Assembly (NCBI RefSeq): GCF_023822005.2
Contig: NZ_CP098806.1
Span: forward strand, 5,516,501 to 5,580,500
Direction of reading: 5' to 3'
DNA length: 64,000 nucleotides
From: Dyadobacter fanqingshengii
Lineage (GTDB): Bacteria; Bacteroidota; Bacteroidia; Cytophagales; Spirosomataceae
Both the position numbers and the translations under genes were made by a program. The notes under the pieces were generated by a model. That model was not told the origin of the DNA. It saw nothing but the letters and a program-made list of their open reading frames with translations, and ran no database searches. This document shows positions 37,201-45,302 of this stretch, in pieces; position 1 is the stretch's first letter; each line of letters begins with the position of its first letter.

Positions 37201-37544
37201 TGAATGACGGAAAAGGTAATTTCAAAGTGAGACCATTGGGGTATAAAGCGCAATGGACACCTTTCTACGACGCACAGATCATTGATGCCAACGGCGATAA
37301 ATTGCCGGATGTGCTGATCATGGGCAATTTTTATAACTGCAACATTCAAATGGGCCGCTATGACAGCGATTTTGGCACGATACTCATCAACCGTGGTAAC
37401 TGTAATTTTACTCCTGAACCACTAAAAGGATTGCAGGTGAAAGGGCAGGTAAAGCATTTGAAAAACATTAAACTAAAAAGCGGTGACGCGATCGTGGCCG
37501 CTCGAAATGACGACAAGCTCGTCGTTATCAGAAGAAAAAAGTAA
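34209..37544 (+). CDS. FG-GAP/VCBS-repeat lipoprotein with UnbV/ASPIC domain (tandem paralogue)
   Basis: This 1111-residue lipoprotein (lipobox LAGFAC) starts 3 bases after its paralogue. It shares the same order: FYNGGGVGAGDLNNDGLVDL first repeat, DYDLDGDLDMF, DFDNDGLKDLFISNG, DLDNDGDLDIVTNN, a UnbV/ASPIC segment (FPVRGFQSSMEVPLNIGLG...VVIWPD), then a second propeller with DVNRDGHPDLVVATGG and DFDGDGDLDILAGN. Tandem duplication with divergence is evident from the shared opening (TGINFANTLKPTKDFNIFYY against the sister gene). It is the last gene of the unit and its stop is 4 bases from that of the convergent TonB receptor. Confidence 0.88.
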   Translation: MLFQKIFSKILLFILFLAGFACSKEKDISEYDFDLLTADKTGINFANTLKPTKDFNIFYYMYFYNGGGVGAGDLNNDGLVDLCFTGNQEANRIYLNKSGMKFEDVTKKANFKGDKGWSNGVSIVDINQDGMLDIYISQVGDFESMKGHNLLYVCQEIKDGVPVYAERSKEYGLDLVVFGTQATFFDYDLDGDLDMFQLNHSVHQNGTFGRRALFENVYHPMAGDKLFRNDNGKYIEVSKTTGIHSSALGYGLGLGVGDINFDGYPDMYIGNDFHENDYLYINQKNGAFLDMTDSSLMHTSQFSMGVDIGDLNNDIFPEIVSLDMLPSDYEILKKSEGEDMYSIFKYKIRQGYNYQFARNNLQYNNGNGTFSEIGMYSGVHSTDWSWAALFSDFDNDGLKDLFISNGIPKRMNDTDYIKFVSNDVVQEKIRNKNFDENDPGLADKLPEIKLNNKFFANNGDLAFKDMEGLIRNDQTSYSNGSVYADLDNDGDLDIVTNNINEKAFIYENLNSKKASKGDYARVYLKGKAGNVNAIGTKCLIFKKDKVLSFEKFPVRGFQSSMEVPLNIGLGKKADVDSMVVIWPDNRFQVLKPADLKDSLSLEYKNDLPVFNYQQFKTSRETKDYTFEDIAAQLGVDVRHEENNFVEFDRNSLIPFEVTADGPALAIADINHDGLEDIFVGSSKKHRNHVFLQTNTGVFKESLQPALLKDSTYEEISAEWVDVNRDGHPDLVVATGGNEYVNNSEFQMPRIYLNDGKGNLSVKADAFTNIYVTASCVVPFDFTGDGIVDLFIGGRAVPLNYGEIPKSYLLKNDGSGKFTDVTSQYAKELSSIGYVKNAKLADLDKDGDQDLLLALEWDGLVMMQNNGKSFSRKMLTDKKGWWSFVMPYDFDGDGDLDILAGNLGLNSRLKVNAEQPVKMYINDYDGNGRKEPVLTYYLNGKEALFPTKLEMEKQMPVIRKKYIFATEFAKAGLGDLVGEDKLKEAQVLSADYFQNAVLVNDGKGNFKVRPLGYKAQWTPFYDAQIIDANGDKLPDVLIMGNFYNCNIQMGRYDSDFGTILINRGNCNFTPEPLKGLQVKGQVKHLKNIKLKSGDAIVAARNDDKLVVIRRKK

Positions 37545-37548
37545 CGCT

Positions 37549-39939
37549 TCAAAAAGTAAAGTTGTAGGCAACTGTCGCGATAGGCGTTGCGAAAATATTA
37601 AGCTGATAACTTTTAGTAACGGCGTTTTCTGTTTTGAAAAATACAGAATAAGCGTTTTTACGGGCATACAGATTGTAGATCGAGAATGTCCAGTGCCCTT
37701 GCCACCTCCGGTTTTTCATACTCGGATTGTAAATGTTCCAGGCGAAATCCAGCCGGTGATAATCAGGAATGCGTTTATTATTGCGCTTGTCGTAAAACGG
37801 ATAGACATTATTCTGATAGTTGATAAAGCCAATCGGCTCGGAATAAGGCCTTCCCGTGCTGTAAGCGAAGGTGAAGCCAAATGAGTTGTGACTATCAACG
37901 GTAATGTCGAGTGACGCATTGAATGTATGCGGTTTGTCGTAATTGGCCGGATACCAGTCGCCCCTGTTGACCTTTTCGATTAAGGCAGCATCTTCATCGA
38001 CAATGTTCAACGACCTCGCATATGTATAATTTGCCCAGCCTTTCACCTTCCCTTTTTTCTTTGAAAGCATCATTTCCAAGCCATAGGACTTGTTTTTGCC
38101 CTGAATCATCTGCGTTTCGGGATATTGCTGCAACAGGAAATCGGCTCCCGGTTTGTAATCGATGATATTTTTGGCATTGCGATAATAACCCTCCAATGTA
38201 ACTTCATAAATGTTATCATTGAACGACTGATAAAAGCCCGCCGTAAAAAGGTGGCTGATCTGGGGTTTAATGTGTGTATCGCTCGTTTTCCAGCGCGAAG
38301 TCGGAATCGGCGTAGCCGTGTTTGAAACGACCTGGATATATTGCCGCATCAGGTTATAGCCAAATTTGAGCGAAATGCGATCATTCAGCGCATAACGCAG
38401 TCCCAGGCGCGGCTCCGGCCCGCCATATGCTTTTGAAACCTTGCCTTTTTGATAAACCGTTGAGTCAACAACTGAAAAATCGTCCCTCGGCTGATCTGGT
38501 AAGTAATTCCTGACCACTGCCGTGCCCGTTGCCATGAAGAACGAATAACGTAAACCCAGTGAAACAGCCAGTTTTTTAGAAAAATTGATCTCATCATCTG
38601 CATACCAGGCCACTTCATTGGCATGCTCGGTCGGTGTGGCAATGTAGTTAACGCTTCGGCTCAAACCCGGCTCCAAAGTCCCCGGCGCGATGATATATTG
38701 CGTGGCAATAAATCCGGTTTCAAACTTATGGTTGGATAGCTGATAATTAATGTTCGACTTGACCTGCCGTTGTTCAACCGCAGATTCCAGTTTCACCAAA
38801 TTACCCGTTTCCTTTTCCTTGGTGCCAATATCCGGTGCATATTTCGCATAAATAGCCGTCGTTTGGAGGCTCACCTCGGGACTGATCACATGCAGCCAGC
38901 GCAGCATGCCGTTGGTCGTAATATGCTTATAATAAGTATCCGTTCCCACAACATTGGGCAGGTTGGTGAGCAGGTCTGTCCTGAAATAATCGTTGCTGTA
39001 ATAGCCCATAAATGTGAGCGTATTTTTGTTGTTGATCTTCCAGAAAGACTTTGCAGAAAGCTCCCCGAACTTGGCGCTGATGTTGTTCAGTTGCTTGTCG
39101 AGTTTGGGAAGGATAAAGTCGTTGAATGCACCGCGACCGGCCACGTAAATGCCCAGTTTTCCCTTTATAACCGGCACATCCACCATTAATCTGTTCGAAA
39201 CCAGGCTAATGCCGCCTTCCAGTTGTAGCTTTTCCAGATTGGGTTTTTTTGTTGAAATATCCAGAACAGAAGCAACCCGCCCGCCGAAACGTGCGGGCAC
39301 ATTGCCTTTGTACAGATCCAGGGTGTTGACCGTGTTCGGCGGAATGACCGAAAACAAACCAAACATATGCGTAGGATTGAAAATGGGGGTGTCGTCCAGC
39401 AAGATTAATGTCTGATCCGTGGTCCCGCCCCTGATATTAACGCCGTTAGAAGCTTCTCCGACGCTGGAAACGCCGGGCAGCATTTGCAGGCTCCGCAAAA
39501 TATCGAGCTCTCCGAAGGCGGAAGGCAGTTTTTCAAGTGTCTTAATATTGATCTGCAATGAGCCCAGAATCGGCTGCCGGATGGTTTGGTCAAATCCTTT
39601 GCTGGTAATGATCACTTCTTCAAGCTGGCTCGAAGTCGTCGTCATTAACACATCAAAATGGATCTTAGGCGTGCCGCTTTTGATAAAAACTTTAAATGAT
39701 TCATAACCCACATGCCGGATCACCAGCACGTGGTCATCATTAGGAAGGTTAATGGTGAAATTGCCTTTCGCATCCATCTCCACGGCTGACGCGCTTTTCC
39801 GGTAATCTATAACAATGGCAGCTCCGGGCAAAGGCGCAAGAGTAGCTGAATCACGCACCGTGCCCGTAATAATGAGGCCTTGTGCGAGCGCAGGAAAAAC
39901 ATTGACCAGTAAAAAAATAAGACAATAAAATTTTTTCAT
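37549..39939 (-). CDS. TonB-dependent receptor
   Basis: This 796-residue receptor has a signal peptide (ending FPALAQ), a carboxypeptidase-regulatory-like domain (about 22-105), a plug (about 120-225: RSLQMLPGVSSVGEASNGV, LILLDDTPIFNPTHMFG, GNVPARFGGRVASVLDIST) and a beta-barrel ending PIATVAYNFTF with a terminal phenylalanine. It would import a ligand across the outer membrane with TonB energy. The upstream DUF4249 lipoprotein, 19 bases before it, is the usual partner of this receptor type. It is the last gene of the operon that starts with the GH31 enzyme, which suggests a glycan-derived substrate (inference). Confidence 0.92.
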   Translation of the reverse strand: MKKFYCLIFLLVNVFPALAQGLIITGTVRDSATLAPLPGAAIVIDYRKSASAVEMDAKGNFTINLPNDDHVLVIRHVGYESFKVFIKSGTPKIHFDVLMTTTSSQLEEVIITSKGFDQTIRQPILGSLQINIKTLEKLPSAFGELDILRSLQMLPGVSSVGEASNGVNIRGGTTDQTLILLDDTPIFNPTHMFGLFSVIPPNTVNTLDLYKGNVPARFGGRVASVLDISTKKPNLEKLQLEGGISLVSNRLMVDVPVIKGKLGIYVAGRGAFNDFILPKLDKQLNNISAKFGELSAKSFWKINNKNTLTFMGYYSNDYFRTDLLTNLPNVVGTDTYYKHITTNGMLRWLHVISPEVSLQTTAIYAKYAPDIGTKEKETGNLVKLESAVEQRQVKSNINYQLSNHKFETGFIATQYIIAPGTLEPGLSRSVNYIATPTEHANEVAWYADDEINFSKKLAVSLGLRYSFFMATGTAVVRNYLPDQPRDDFSVVDSTVYQKGKVSKAYGGPEPRLGLRYALNDRISLKFGYNLMRQYIQVVSNTATPIPTSRWKTSDTHIKPQISHLFTAGFYQSFNDNIYEVTLEGYYRNAKNIIDYKPGADFLLQQYPETQMIQGKNKSYGLEMMLSKKKGKVKGWANYTYARSLNIVDEDAALIEKVNRGDWYPANYDKPHTFNASLDITVDSHNSFGFTFAYSTGRPYSEPIGFINYQNNVYPFYDKRNNKRIPDYHRLDFAWNIYNPSMKNRRWQGHWTFSIYNLYARKNAYSVFFKTENAVTKSYQLNIFATPIATVAYNFTF

Positions 39940-39958
39940 TCGTAGGCTTTATTTGCAC

Positions 39959-41170
39959 CTATTGCGTCCATTTCCAGTCTTTTGGTAAAAACGGCGAGCG
40001 GGATCTGCTCTTTTTGCAAATGGCCAGCGGAATGTAAGGCCGCCCGGCAGAGCGTTCTTCCAAGATCGGGTCGCGGTTGTGAATGGTTTTGAAAAGTTGG
40101 TTTAGAACCGCTGCATTCTTGATATTTTTCCGCCAGAGCATGGTTCTGTATTCTGAAACGGACGAAGCCGTAAAGAACCCGATAATGAGCTCGTTTTTGT
40201 CTTTTTGGTTGGTAACATTGCCCTGAATCGGTGCTGGCGGCGTGTCGGCCAGCGTTCCGGAGTTATTCGCCTGGTCCTGGATGAGTTTCAAAAAGCGATA
40301 AGCATTGGGAGTGAGCGAATTTTGCTGCAAGCTTACCAGGCAAGGATTGGATTGTAAAAGTGGGATTTGCGCAACGAGCTTGTCTTTTTGCCCTTGTCCG
40401 TTGGTGTAAATGTCCGAGAAAATCGTGATGTCTTTGCTGTAAAAAATATCCCAGCAAAGGTCTTCGCAGGTGTAATCGTAAATGTTGTTGTATTTCAATG
40501 TAAGATCCTTAAAGCAGTCGCCATCGACGCCGTTCTCAGCATCAAAAAGATAATATTTCCCCTGATTACAGGTTGTGCAGGTTTTTTGTAATTCCCAAAG
40601 CGTCCATTGCCAGCGGTAAAAATTCTTTTCACCGGCTGGGTCGTCAAAATCCAGGTAAATGTCGTTGCTGGGCGTGAATTCACCATAATATTCGGAGAGT
40701 CTTGGGATTCCTTTTGGATTGAAGACGTCGTAAGCGCGTTTTACGGCGGAAACCGGCGGCATAATCTCGGAGGAAGATTTGTAATGTTTGCCATTTTCTG
40801 TCAAAAATTCCAGCTCATAAGCGTCACCAACTTTTCCCTTAAAGTTCGCAGGCAATTGATAGATGCCCGGCTCAACTTCCGTCACGTTAAGCGTTTGCGA
40901 GCCGTTTACAATGATCTTTGCCGTTGCTTTTTCCAGCGGCAATGTGGAAAGGCCCTTTGTCCAGATCGTTTGCGTAAACTCTGAGCTTTCGTTGGTTGCT
41001 TCGGGATTGGTTTTGGACAGTGTTATAAACTGAGGTCCATCCAGATCCGTGATCACCCCATCCACCACAATATATTCTTTGGCACTCTCAAAGTTGACAC
41101 TATAAGGCTCCACACAGGCTGTAATGCTGGTTATGAGTAATGTTAGCAAGAATGAAAGCCTGTAATTCAT
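39959..41170 (-). CDS. DUF4249 lipoprotein
   Basis: This 403-residue lipoprotein (lipobox ITAC in MNYRLSFLLTLLITSITACVEP) carries the DUF4249 N-terminal beta-sandwich (VVDGVITDLDGPQFITLSKT; ATAKIIVNGSQTLNVTEVEPGIYQLP) and a C-terminal region with conserved cysteines (CTTCNQGKYYLFDAENGVDGDC). DUF4249 genes are almost always next to TonB receptors in Bacteroidota, where they probably act as surface partners, like a functional counterpart of SusD. It lies 2 bases after the GH31 stop and 19 bases before the receptor. The last 15 residues are unusually basic (KKSRSRSPFLPKDWKW). Confidence 0.88.
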   Translation of the reverse strand: MNYRLSFLLTLLITSITACVEPYSVNFESAKEYIVVDGVITDLDGPQFITLSKTNPEATNESSEFTQTIWTKGLSTLPLEKATAKIIVNGSQTLNVTEVEPGIYQLPANFKGKVGDAYELEFLTENGKHYKSSSEIMPPVSAVKRAYDVFNPKGIPRLSEYYGEFTPSNDIYLDFDDPAGEKNFYRWQWTLWELQKTCTTCNQGKYYLFDAENGVDGDCFKDLTLKYNNIYDYTCEDLCWDIFYSKDITIFSDIYTNGQGQKDKLVAQIPLLQSNPCLVSLQQNSLTPNAYRFLKLIQDQANNSGTLADTPPAPIQGNVTNQKDKNELIIGFFTASSVSEYRTMLWRKNIKNAAVLNQLFKTIHNRDPILEERSAGRPYIPLAICKKSRSRSPFLPKDWKWTQ

Positions 41171-41172
41171 GG

Positions 41173-43914
41173 CTATTGAATAACTATTTTCTTTGTAAAA
41201 AACTGCCCCTGACCGTTTCGTAACCTGACCAGATATGCACCGCTGGAAACGCCCAAATCCAAGTTCAAATGCAACACTTTTCCTTTGCTATGCTGTCCTA
41301 ATGCTTTGTTATAGACTGCATTTCCAACGACATTATAGACTTCCAACTCATAAAAGCCTGTTTCCGGAACAGTTACTTTTACTGAAACAGGTGACCTGGA
41401 AGGATTTGGGAAGACGGTCAGCACATGATCATTAACATTCGGCTCCGATCCGGTGATGACTTCGAGACCGGCGCGCGTGACCGAAATGTTGGCCGTTGTA
41501 TTGCAATCCCAGTCAAACTGCACGTTGAGCTGCTTGCCTAGCAAGTCGTAATAAGCTGTGTTGTTCTTGAATTCGGCGCTAAGATAAACAACCGGGAAAC
41601 TTTGGCCGTTGAGTGTGACGGCAGTAGGATTGGTTGTGAAGTTTTTTATTTCAAATGTTAAATGCCTTTTATCAAGTGATTTATCAAAGCTTTTGGTTCG
41701 CTGAATTGTGACATTCACCTGGTCATTGGAAACTTTCCCTACAAAATCAATGAGTTCATATTTTGATTTTGCCAAAGAATTCGGATCAAGGCCGTCATCA
41801 TGGAACATCGTGAATGAGGATGCCGGAACTGAAATGTCCTGGTAGAATTTCACAGTAAGGCTGTCAGAATTATAGTTGTCGGTCGACTTTTTCGTGGTTG
41901 AAGTGGATAGGGGAATGAAGCTGCCGCCTTTGGCGTAGACGGGAATGTGATCAACGGTAAGTTTTGGGAAAATGTTCGCGTTGCCATTGTAAACCTCATT
42001 ATTCCAAAAATTAAACCATTTCCCTTGCGGCAAAACCACTTTCCGTAAAGGCATTCCATGCAGAAGAACCGGGGCAATTAGTAAATTTTCTCCAAAAAAA
42101 TACTGGTCACCGAGATTCCCAAGTGCCCGGTCATTGTTGAAATAATCCATCGGCAAACAAATAGGCCGTCCTGAAACGCTGTTTTTCCAGGCTAACGAAT
42201 AAATGTAAGGAAGCAGCTGGTAACGGACTGTCGCGTACTTTTTGACCGCGCTATAAAACGGCTCGCTGAGGTTAAATGGTTCTATATTGTCACGCTGGCC
42301 GGCGTTTCTCAAAATCGGGGTGAATGTGCCGAATTGAAACCAGCGCAGATCCAGCTCTTCGTCCTTATCTACCTTGTCGGACATTGTAATGGCCCCACCG
42401 ACATCCGAATGCATGTAGCCAAGCCCGGACATGCCAGCCTGCAAAATGATTGGAATTTGCAGCTTCAACCCAGCCCAATAACGGCTAACATCGCCACTCC
42501 AGGGTAAAGCGCCATATCGCTGCGAACCGGCCCAGCCAGACCGTGTCATGTGGAAAATACGCTTCTCAGGAAAGTCTTTTGTAAAATTATTGTAAAAGGT
42601 TTTGGACCAAAAAAGAGCATATAGATTGTGGATTTGAAAGGCATTGCCCAGCTCATGCACGGCATCTGTCGGGTGCGGGTCCGGCTCTGTTTTCTCGCTC
42701 CACCAGCCGGCAATGCCCTGAACGGCCATTTTTTTTTGTTTTTCCCAAAGCCAGGTTTGGGCAGCGGGTTTAAAAATATCGAGCAACCCGGCCGTAGCAG
42801 TGCCTACATCCTGCGTGTAAGTTTCGGTGCCATTGGGTTTTTTTGCAAAAAGGGATTGTGTTTCGGCAGATTTGTAGTTGGTTGACTTCGTGCTAATGTA
42901 AGGATCCGTGACAAGAATGGTTTTGACACCCTTTGCATTCAGGCTTTTCACCATTCCAGCCGCATTGGGCCAGTTTTTTGCATCCCAATCCATGTTACCG
43001 CGCGCATTTTGATCGCCATACCAATGCTGGTCCAGAGCCAGTGCATCCACCGGAAACCCCTGATCTTGGAGCTTGGTAATTGCCACCGTCGCTTCACTCG
43101 CATTGTTGTAACCCGATTTTGACTGAATGTAACCGAAAGCCCAGCGCGGCGGGAGCGGCTGCCGACCCGTCAGGAGCGTATAATTGGCAAGAATTTCATC
43201 ATTGTTGTTGCCATGGATCAGATAATAAGCCCACTTCCCGGTGCTAGCCGACTCCACACGCAGCAATGTCGAATCCACTGCGCCCACATACATGCGCATG
43301 GAACCCGGTTTGTCGCTATCAAAGAGCAGCCCATATTTGTGAGAAGAAACGATGAAAGGAACATTCAGGCTTTGGGATAAACCTGTTGCCTGGTCAAAAT
43401 ATTCGTATTCCCATGAGTTATAAAAGTCAAAAGCTTTCCTGCCAAGGTCCGGGCCGAATGGTCGGCCGCCTGCACCGTGAAAAACGTCTTTTGGATTAAT
43501 GTTGAACAAGAAACTAACGGAATCCTTCGTTTGCACAAAACCCCTTGTTTCCTTGATTTTGATGTCCTTACCCGACTTCAAGGCAACATTCAACGGGAAT
43601 TTATCGATGACCAGCGTGCACTTTTCGGAGCGTATTTCAATGTTATTATTGGTCTCGACAATGTTTTGAGCAGCGCTTGAAGGTGGAAGGATTACGGAGA
43701 AAGAACTATCGAGCGCAGGCGCATTTTTCGATGGAAGTAATTGGATCTTAAATATTTCCGGGCTGAATGCTTGAATAAGAAGCGCTCCTCTGGTCCCCTG
43801 GATGATAATGCTTCCTTTCCCCTTTTCAAAGCTTACATAATTTCCCGCACCCTGCCCAAAAGACAGTTTGCCAACAACCACAAAAAGCAAAGCCAGGAAG
43901 TATTTGTATATCAT
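41173..43914 (-). CDS. GH31 alpha-glycosidase with T9SS sorting domain
   Basis: This 913-residue protein has a signal peptide (..VVGKLSFGQG), a GH31 N-terminal galactose-mutarotase-like domain, the (beta/alpha)8 catalytic barrel (about residues 240-570: GYIQSKSGYNN, ALDQHWYGD, HMTRSGWAGSQRYGALPWSGD with the likely acid/base Asp), a C-terminal beta domain and a type IX secretion C-terminal domain (TVFPNPSRSPVSVKV ... YLVRLRNGQGQFFTKKIVIQ) for export and surface anchoring. The nucleophile motif reads GWWSEKTEPD, with Glu407 where GH31 enzymes have Asp. The family cleaves alpha-glucosides, alpha-xylosides or transfers sugars. It is the first gene of an operon with DUF4249 and a TonB receptor. 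Confidence 0.9.
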   Translation of the reverse strand: MIYKYFLALLFVVVGKLSFGQGAGNYVSFEKGKGSIIIQGTRGALLIQAFSPEIFKIQLLPSKNAPALDSSFSVILPPSSAAQNIVETNNNIEIRSEKCTLVIDKFPLNVALKSGKDIKIKETRGFVQTKDSVSFLFNINPKDVFHGAGGRPFGPDLGRKAFDFYNSWEYEYFDQATGLSQSLNVPFIVSSHKYGLLFDSDKPGSMRMYVGAVDSTLLRVESASTGKWAYYLIHGNNNDEILANYTLLTGRQPLPPRWAFGYIQSKSGYNNASEATVAITKLQDQGFPVDALALDQHWYGDQNARGNMDWDAKNWPNAAGMVKSLNAKGVKTILVTDPYISTKSTNYKSAETQSLFAKKPNGTETYTQDVGTATAGLLDIFKPAAQTWLWEKQKKMAVQGIAGWWSEKTEPDPHPTDAVHELGNAFQIHNLYALFWSKTFYNNFTKDFPEKRIFHMTRSGWAGSQRYGALPWSGDVSRYWAGLKLQIPIILQAGMSGLGYMHSDVGGAITMSDKVDKDEELDLRWFQFGTFTPILRNAGQRDNIEPFNLSEPFYSAVKKYATVRYQLLPYIYSLAWKNSVSGRPICLPMDYFNNDRALGNLGDQYFFGENLLIAPVLLHGMPLRKVVLPQGKWFNFWNNEVYNGNANIFPKLTVDHIPVYAKGGSFIPLSTSTTKKSTDNYNSDSLTVKFYQDISVPASSFTMFHDDGLDPNSLAKSKYELIDFVGKVSNDQVNVTIQRTKSFDKSLDKRHLTFEIKNFTTNPTAVTLNGQSFPVVYLSAEFKNNTAYYDLLGKQLNVQFDWDCNTTANISVTRAGLEVITGSEPNVNDHVLTVFPNPSRSPVSVKVTVPETGFYELEVYNVVGNAVYNKALGQHSKGKVLHLNLDLGVSSGAYLVRLRNGQGQFFTKKIVIQ

Positions 43915-44007
43915 AAACTTAAAAACGACCGTACCCAGCGCACAATCCTAAATTAAGTTAAATAAATCAAATTTTCCTGGCTATTGTTTAATTATTTGGG
44001 AGTGGAT

Positions 44008-44294
44008 TTAATTGCAGTTTTCGTAATTGAATTTTGTGATCCAGGTTGATTTGTCATTATCTGTTCCTGTTACAATCGTTGAGGTGGCTGGTAAGCCGTT
44101 CGCATGATAAGTCCAAACATTGGGCTGAATGCTGTATCAATCGAAGTTTGATAAACGCTCTTCCGTTCCCAATTATATGATCTGCCCAAGAACCGGCAAT
44201 TTTCACCAGGCTTAACTGCTTCATCCTTTTTATTGCAAGAAATGGAAAGCGCCAAAACGGCAATTAAGGTAAATGTAGATCGATAGAGGCGCAT
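44008..44294 (-). pseudogene. Frameshifted small lipoprotein
   Basis: From ATG 44294 the frame has a lipoprotein signal (MRLYRSTFTLIAVLALSISC) and runs to a stop at 44070. After about 44135 the protein-like continuation lies in another frame: IQPNVWTYHANGLPATSTIV ... STWITKFNYENCN, stopping at 44008. A TGA blocks that second frame just before it, so one indel between about 44125 and 44145 is the simplest explanation. The intact product would be about 94 residues. Function is unknown. A sequencing error cannot be ruled out from the window alone. Confidence 0.55.
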
Positions 44295-44376
44295 TGGTGA
44301 GGTTTGATACATTTGGAGGTACATCCAAATGTATCAAAGTAAACGCAGATTTACTTAACTATTTATAAAATTAGTA

Positions 44377-45165
44377 CTACAAGCTCTCTGTTCTGCCGCC
44401 GTCAACGGGCAAGTTGATTCCGCTAATGCTGGCAGCCGCCGGAGTGCATAAAAAAGCAACAGCCGCAGCCACTTCCTGCGCCTCACTGAACCTGCGAATG
44501 GGAATGGCGGCTTGCATTTCCCGGGCAACTTCCTCCTTCGACTTGCCGGCATTTTTGCTCCGCATATCCAAAACAGCATCCAAACGGGAAGTAACGGTGT
44601 AGCCAGGCAAAACGTTGTTGGAAGTGATGCCGAATTGACCTAATTCCAGCGACATTGTCTTGGACCAACTTGCAACGGCGCCACGAATGGTGTTGGAAAC
44701 ACCCAGGCCGACAATCGGCTGTTTCACGGAAGTGCTGATAATGTTGACAATCCGGCCATAACCAGCTCTTTTCATGGAAGGAACAACTGCTTGCGCTAGG
44801 AACTGGTTGTTAATGACGTGCATTTGGAAAGTTTTTAGAAACTGGTCGGTGTCTGCGTCAATGATCGGGCCGCCGGACGGGCCGCCTGTGTTGTTGATGA
44901 GAATGTGCACATCGGGCACGAGGCGCAGGTAATTCTCAATGGCATCTTTAACATTTTCGTGGTCAGCAAAATCGGCTACGACATAGCGGTGCAGCTGTCC
45001 GGCCGATGTATCGAGCGTATCTACGACTTCTCTTAATTTATCCTCATTACGCGCTACTAATGTCACATTTGCGCCTAATAATGCCAGTTCAATGGCCGAT
45101 GCGAGGCCAATTCCCTGCGTGCTTCCACAAACCAATGCTGTTTTTCCAGTCAGATCAAGATTCAT
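44377..45165 (-). CDS. Atypical SDR-family oxidoreductase
   Basis: From ATG 45165 (MNLDLTGKTALVCGSTQGIG) the protein has 262 residues; the upstream frame to 45225 reads poorly. The NAD(P)-binding motif TGxxxGIG (here GSTQGIG) and the NNTGG strand-4 motif of short-chain dehydrogenases are present, as is the C-terminal PVDGGRTESL. The catalytic YxxxK is absent: after the serine in NIISTS the helix reads SNTIRGAVASWSKTM, so Tyr becomes Ser and Lys becomes Arg. A known SDR subgroup has this SNxxR pattern and may not be an ordinary dehydrogenase. The gene is divergent from purH. Confidence 0.85.
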   Translation of the reverse strand: MNLDLTGKTALVCGSTQGIGLASAIELALLGANVTLVARNEDKLREVVDTLDTSAGQLHRYVVADFADHENVKDAIENYLRLVPDVHILINNTGGPSGGPIIDADTDQFLKTFQMHVINNQFLAQAVVPSMKRAGYGRIVNIISTSVKQPIVGLGVSNTIRGAVASWSKTMSLELGQFGITSNNVLPGYTVTSRLDAVLDMRSKNAGKSKEEVAREMQAAIPIRRFSEAQEVAAAVAFLCTPAAASISGINLPVDGGRTESL

Positions 45166-45249
45166 TACTTTTGATTTTAATGCTTGTAATTCGTGAGTTA
45201 TACCTTCGATTTTAGCAGTTTCCACTTCAAACTTCGTACTTTTTTCGGC

Positions 45250-45257
45250 TATCTTTG
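45250..45257 (+). promoter_or_regulatory. Putative -7 promoter box (TATCTTTG) of purH
   Basis: TATCTTTG matches TAnnTTTG exactly, 45 bases before the purH ATG. No clear -33 TTG is present. Confidence 0.4.
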
Positions 45258-45302
45258 CGGTTTATTTTTCAGTCAGAGAAATCATTAGTCTAACATCCCA
45301 CA

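Noticed and set aside
30849..37544. Repeated DNA motif coding DxDxDG loops, looking like a direct-repeat array
   Set aside because: The repeats are diverged codons of FG-GAP protein repeats, not a CRISPR or tandem DNA repeat.
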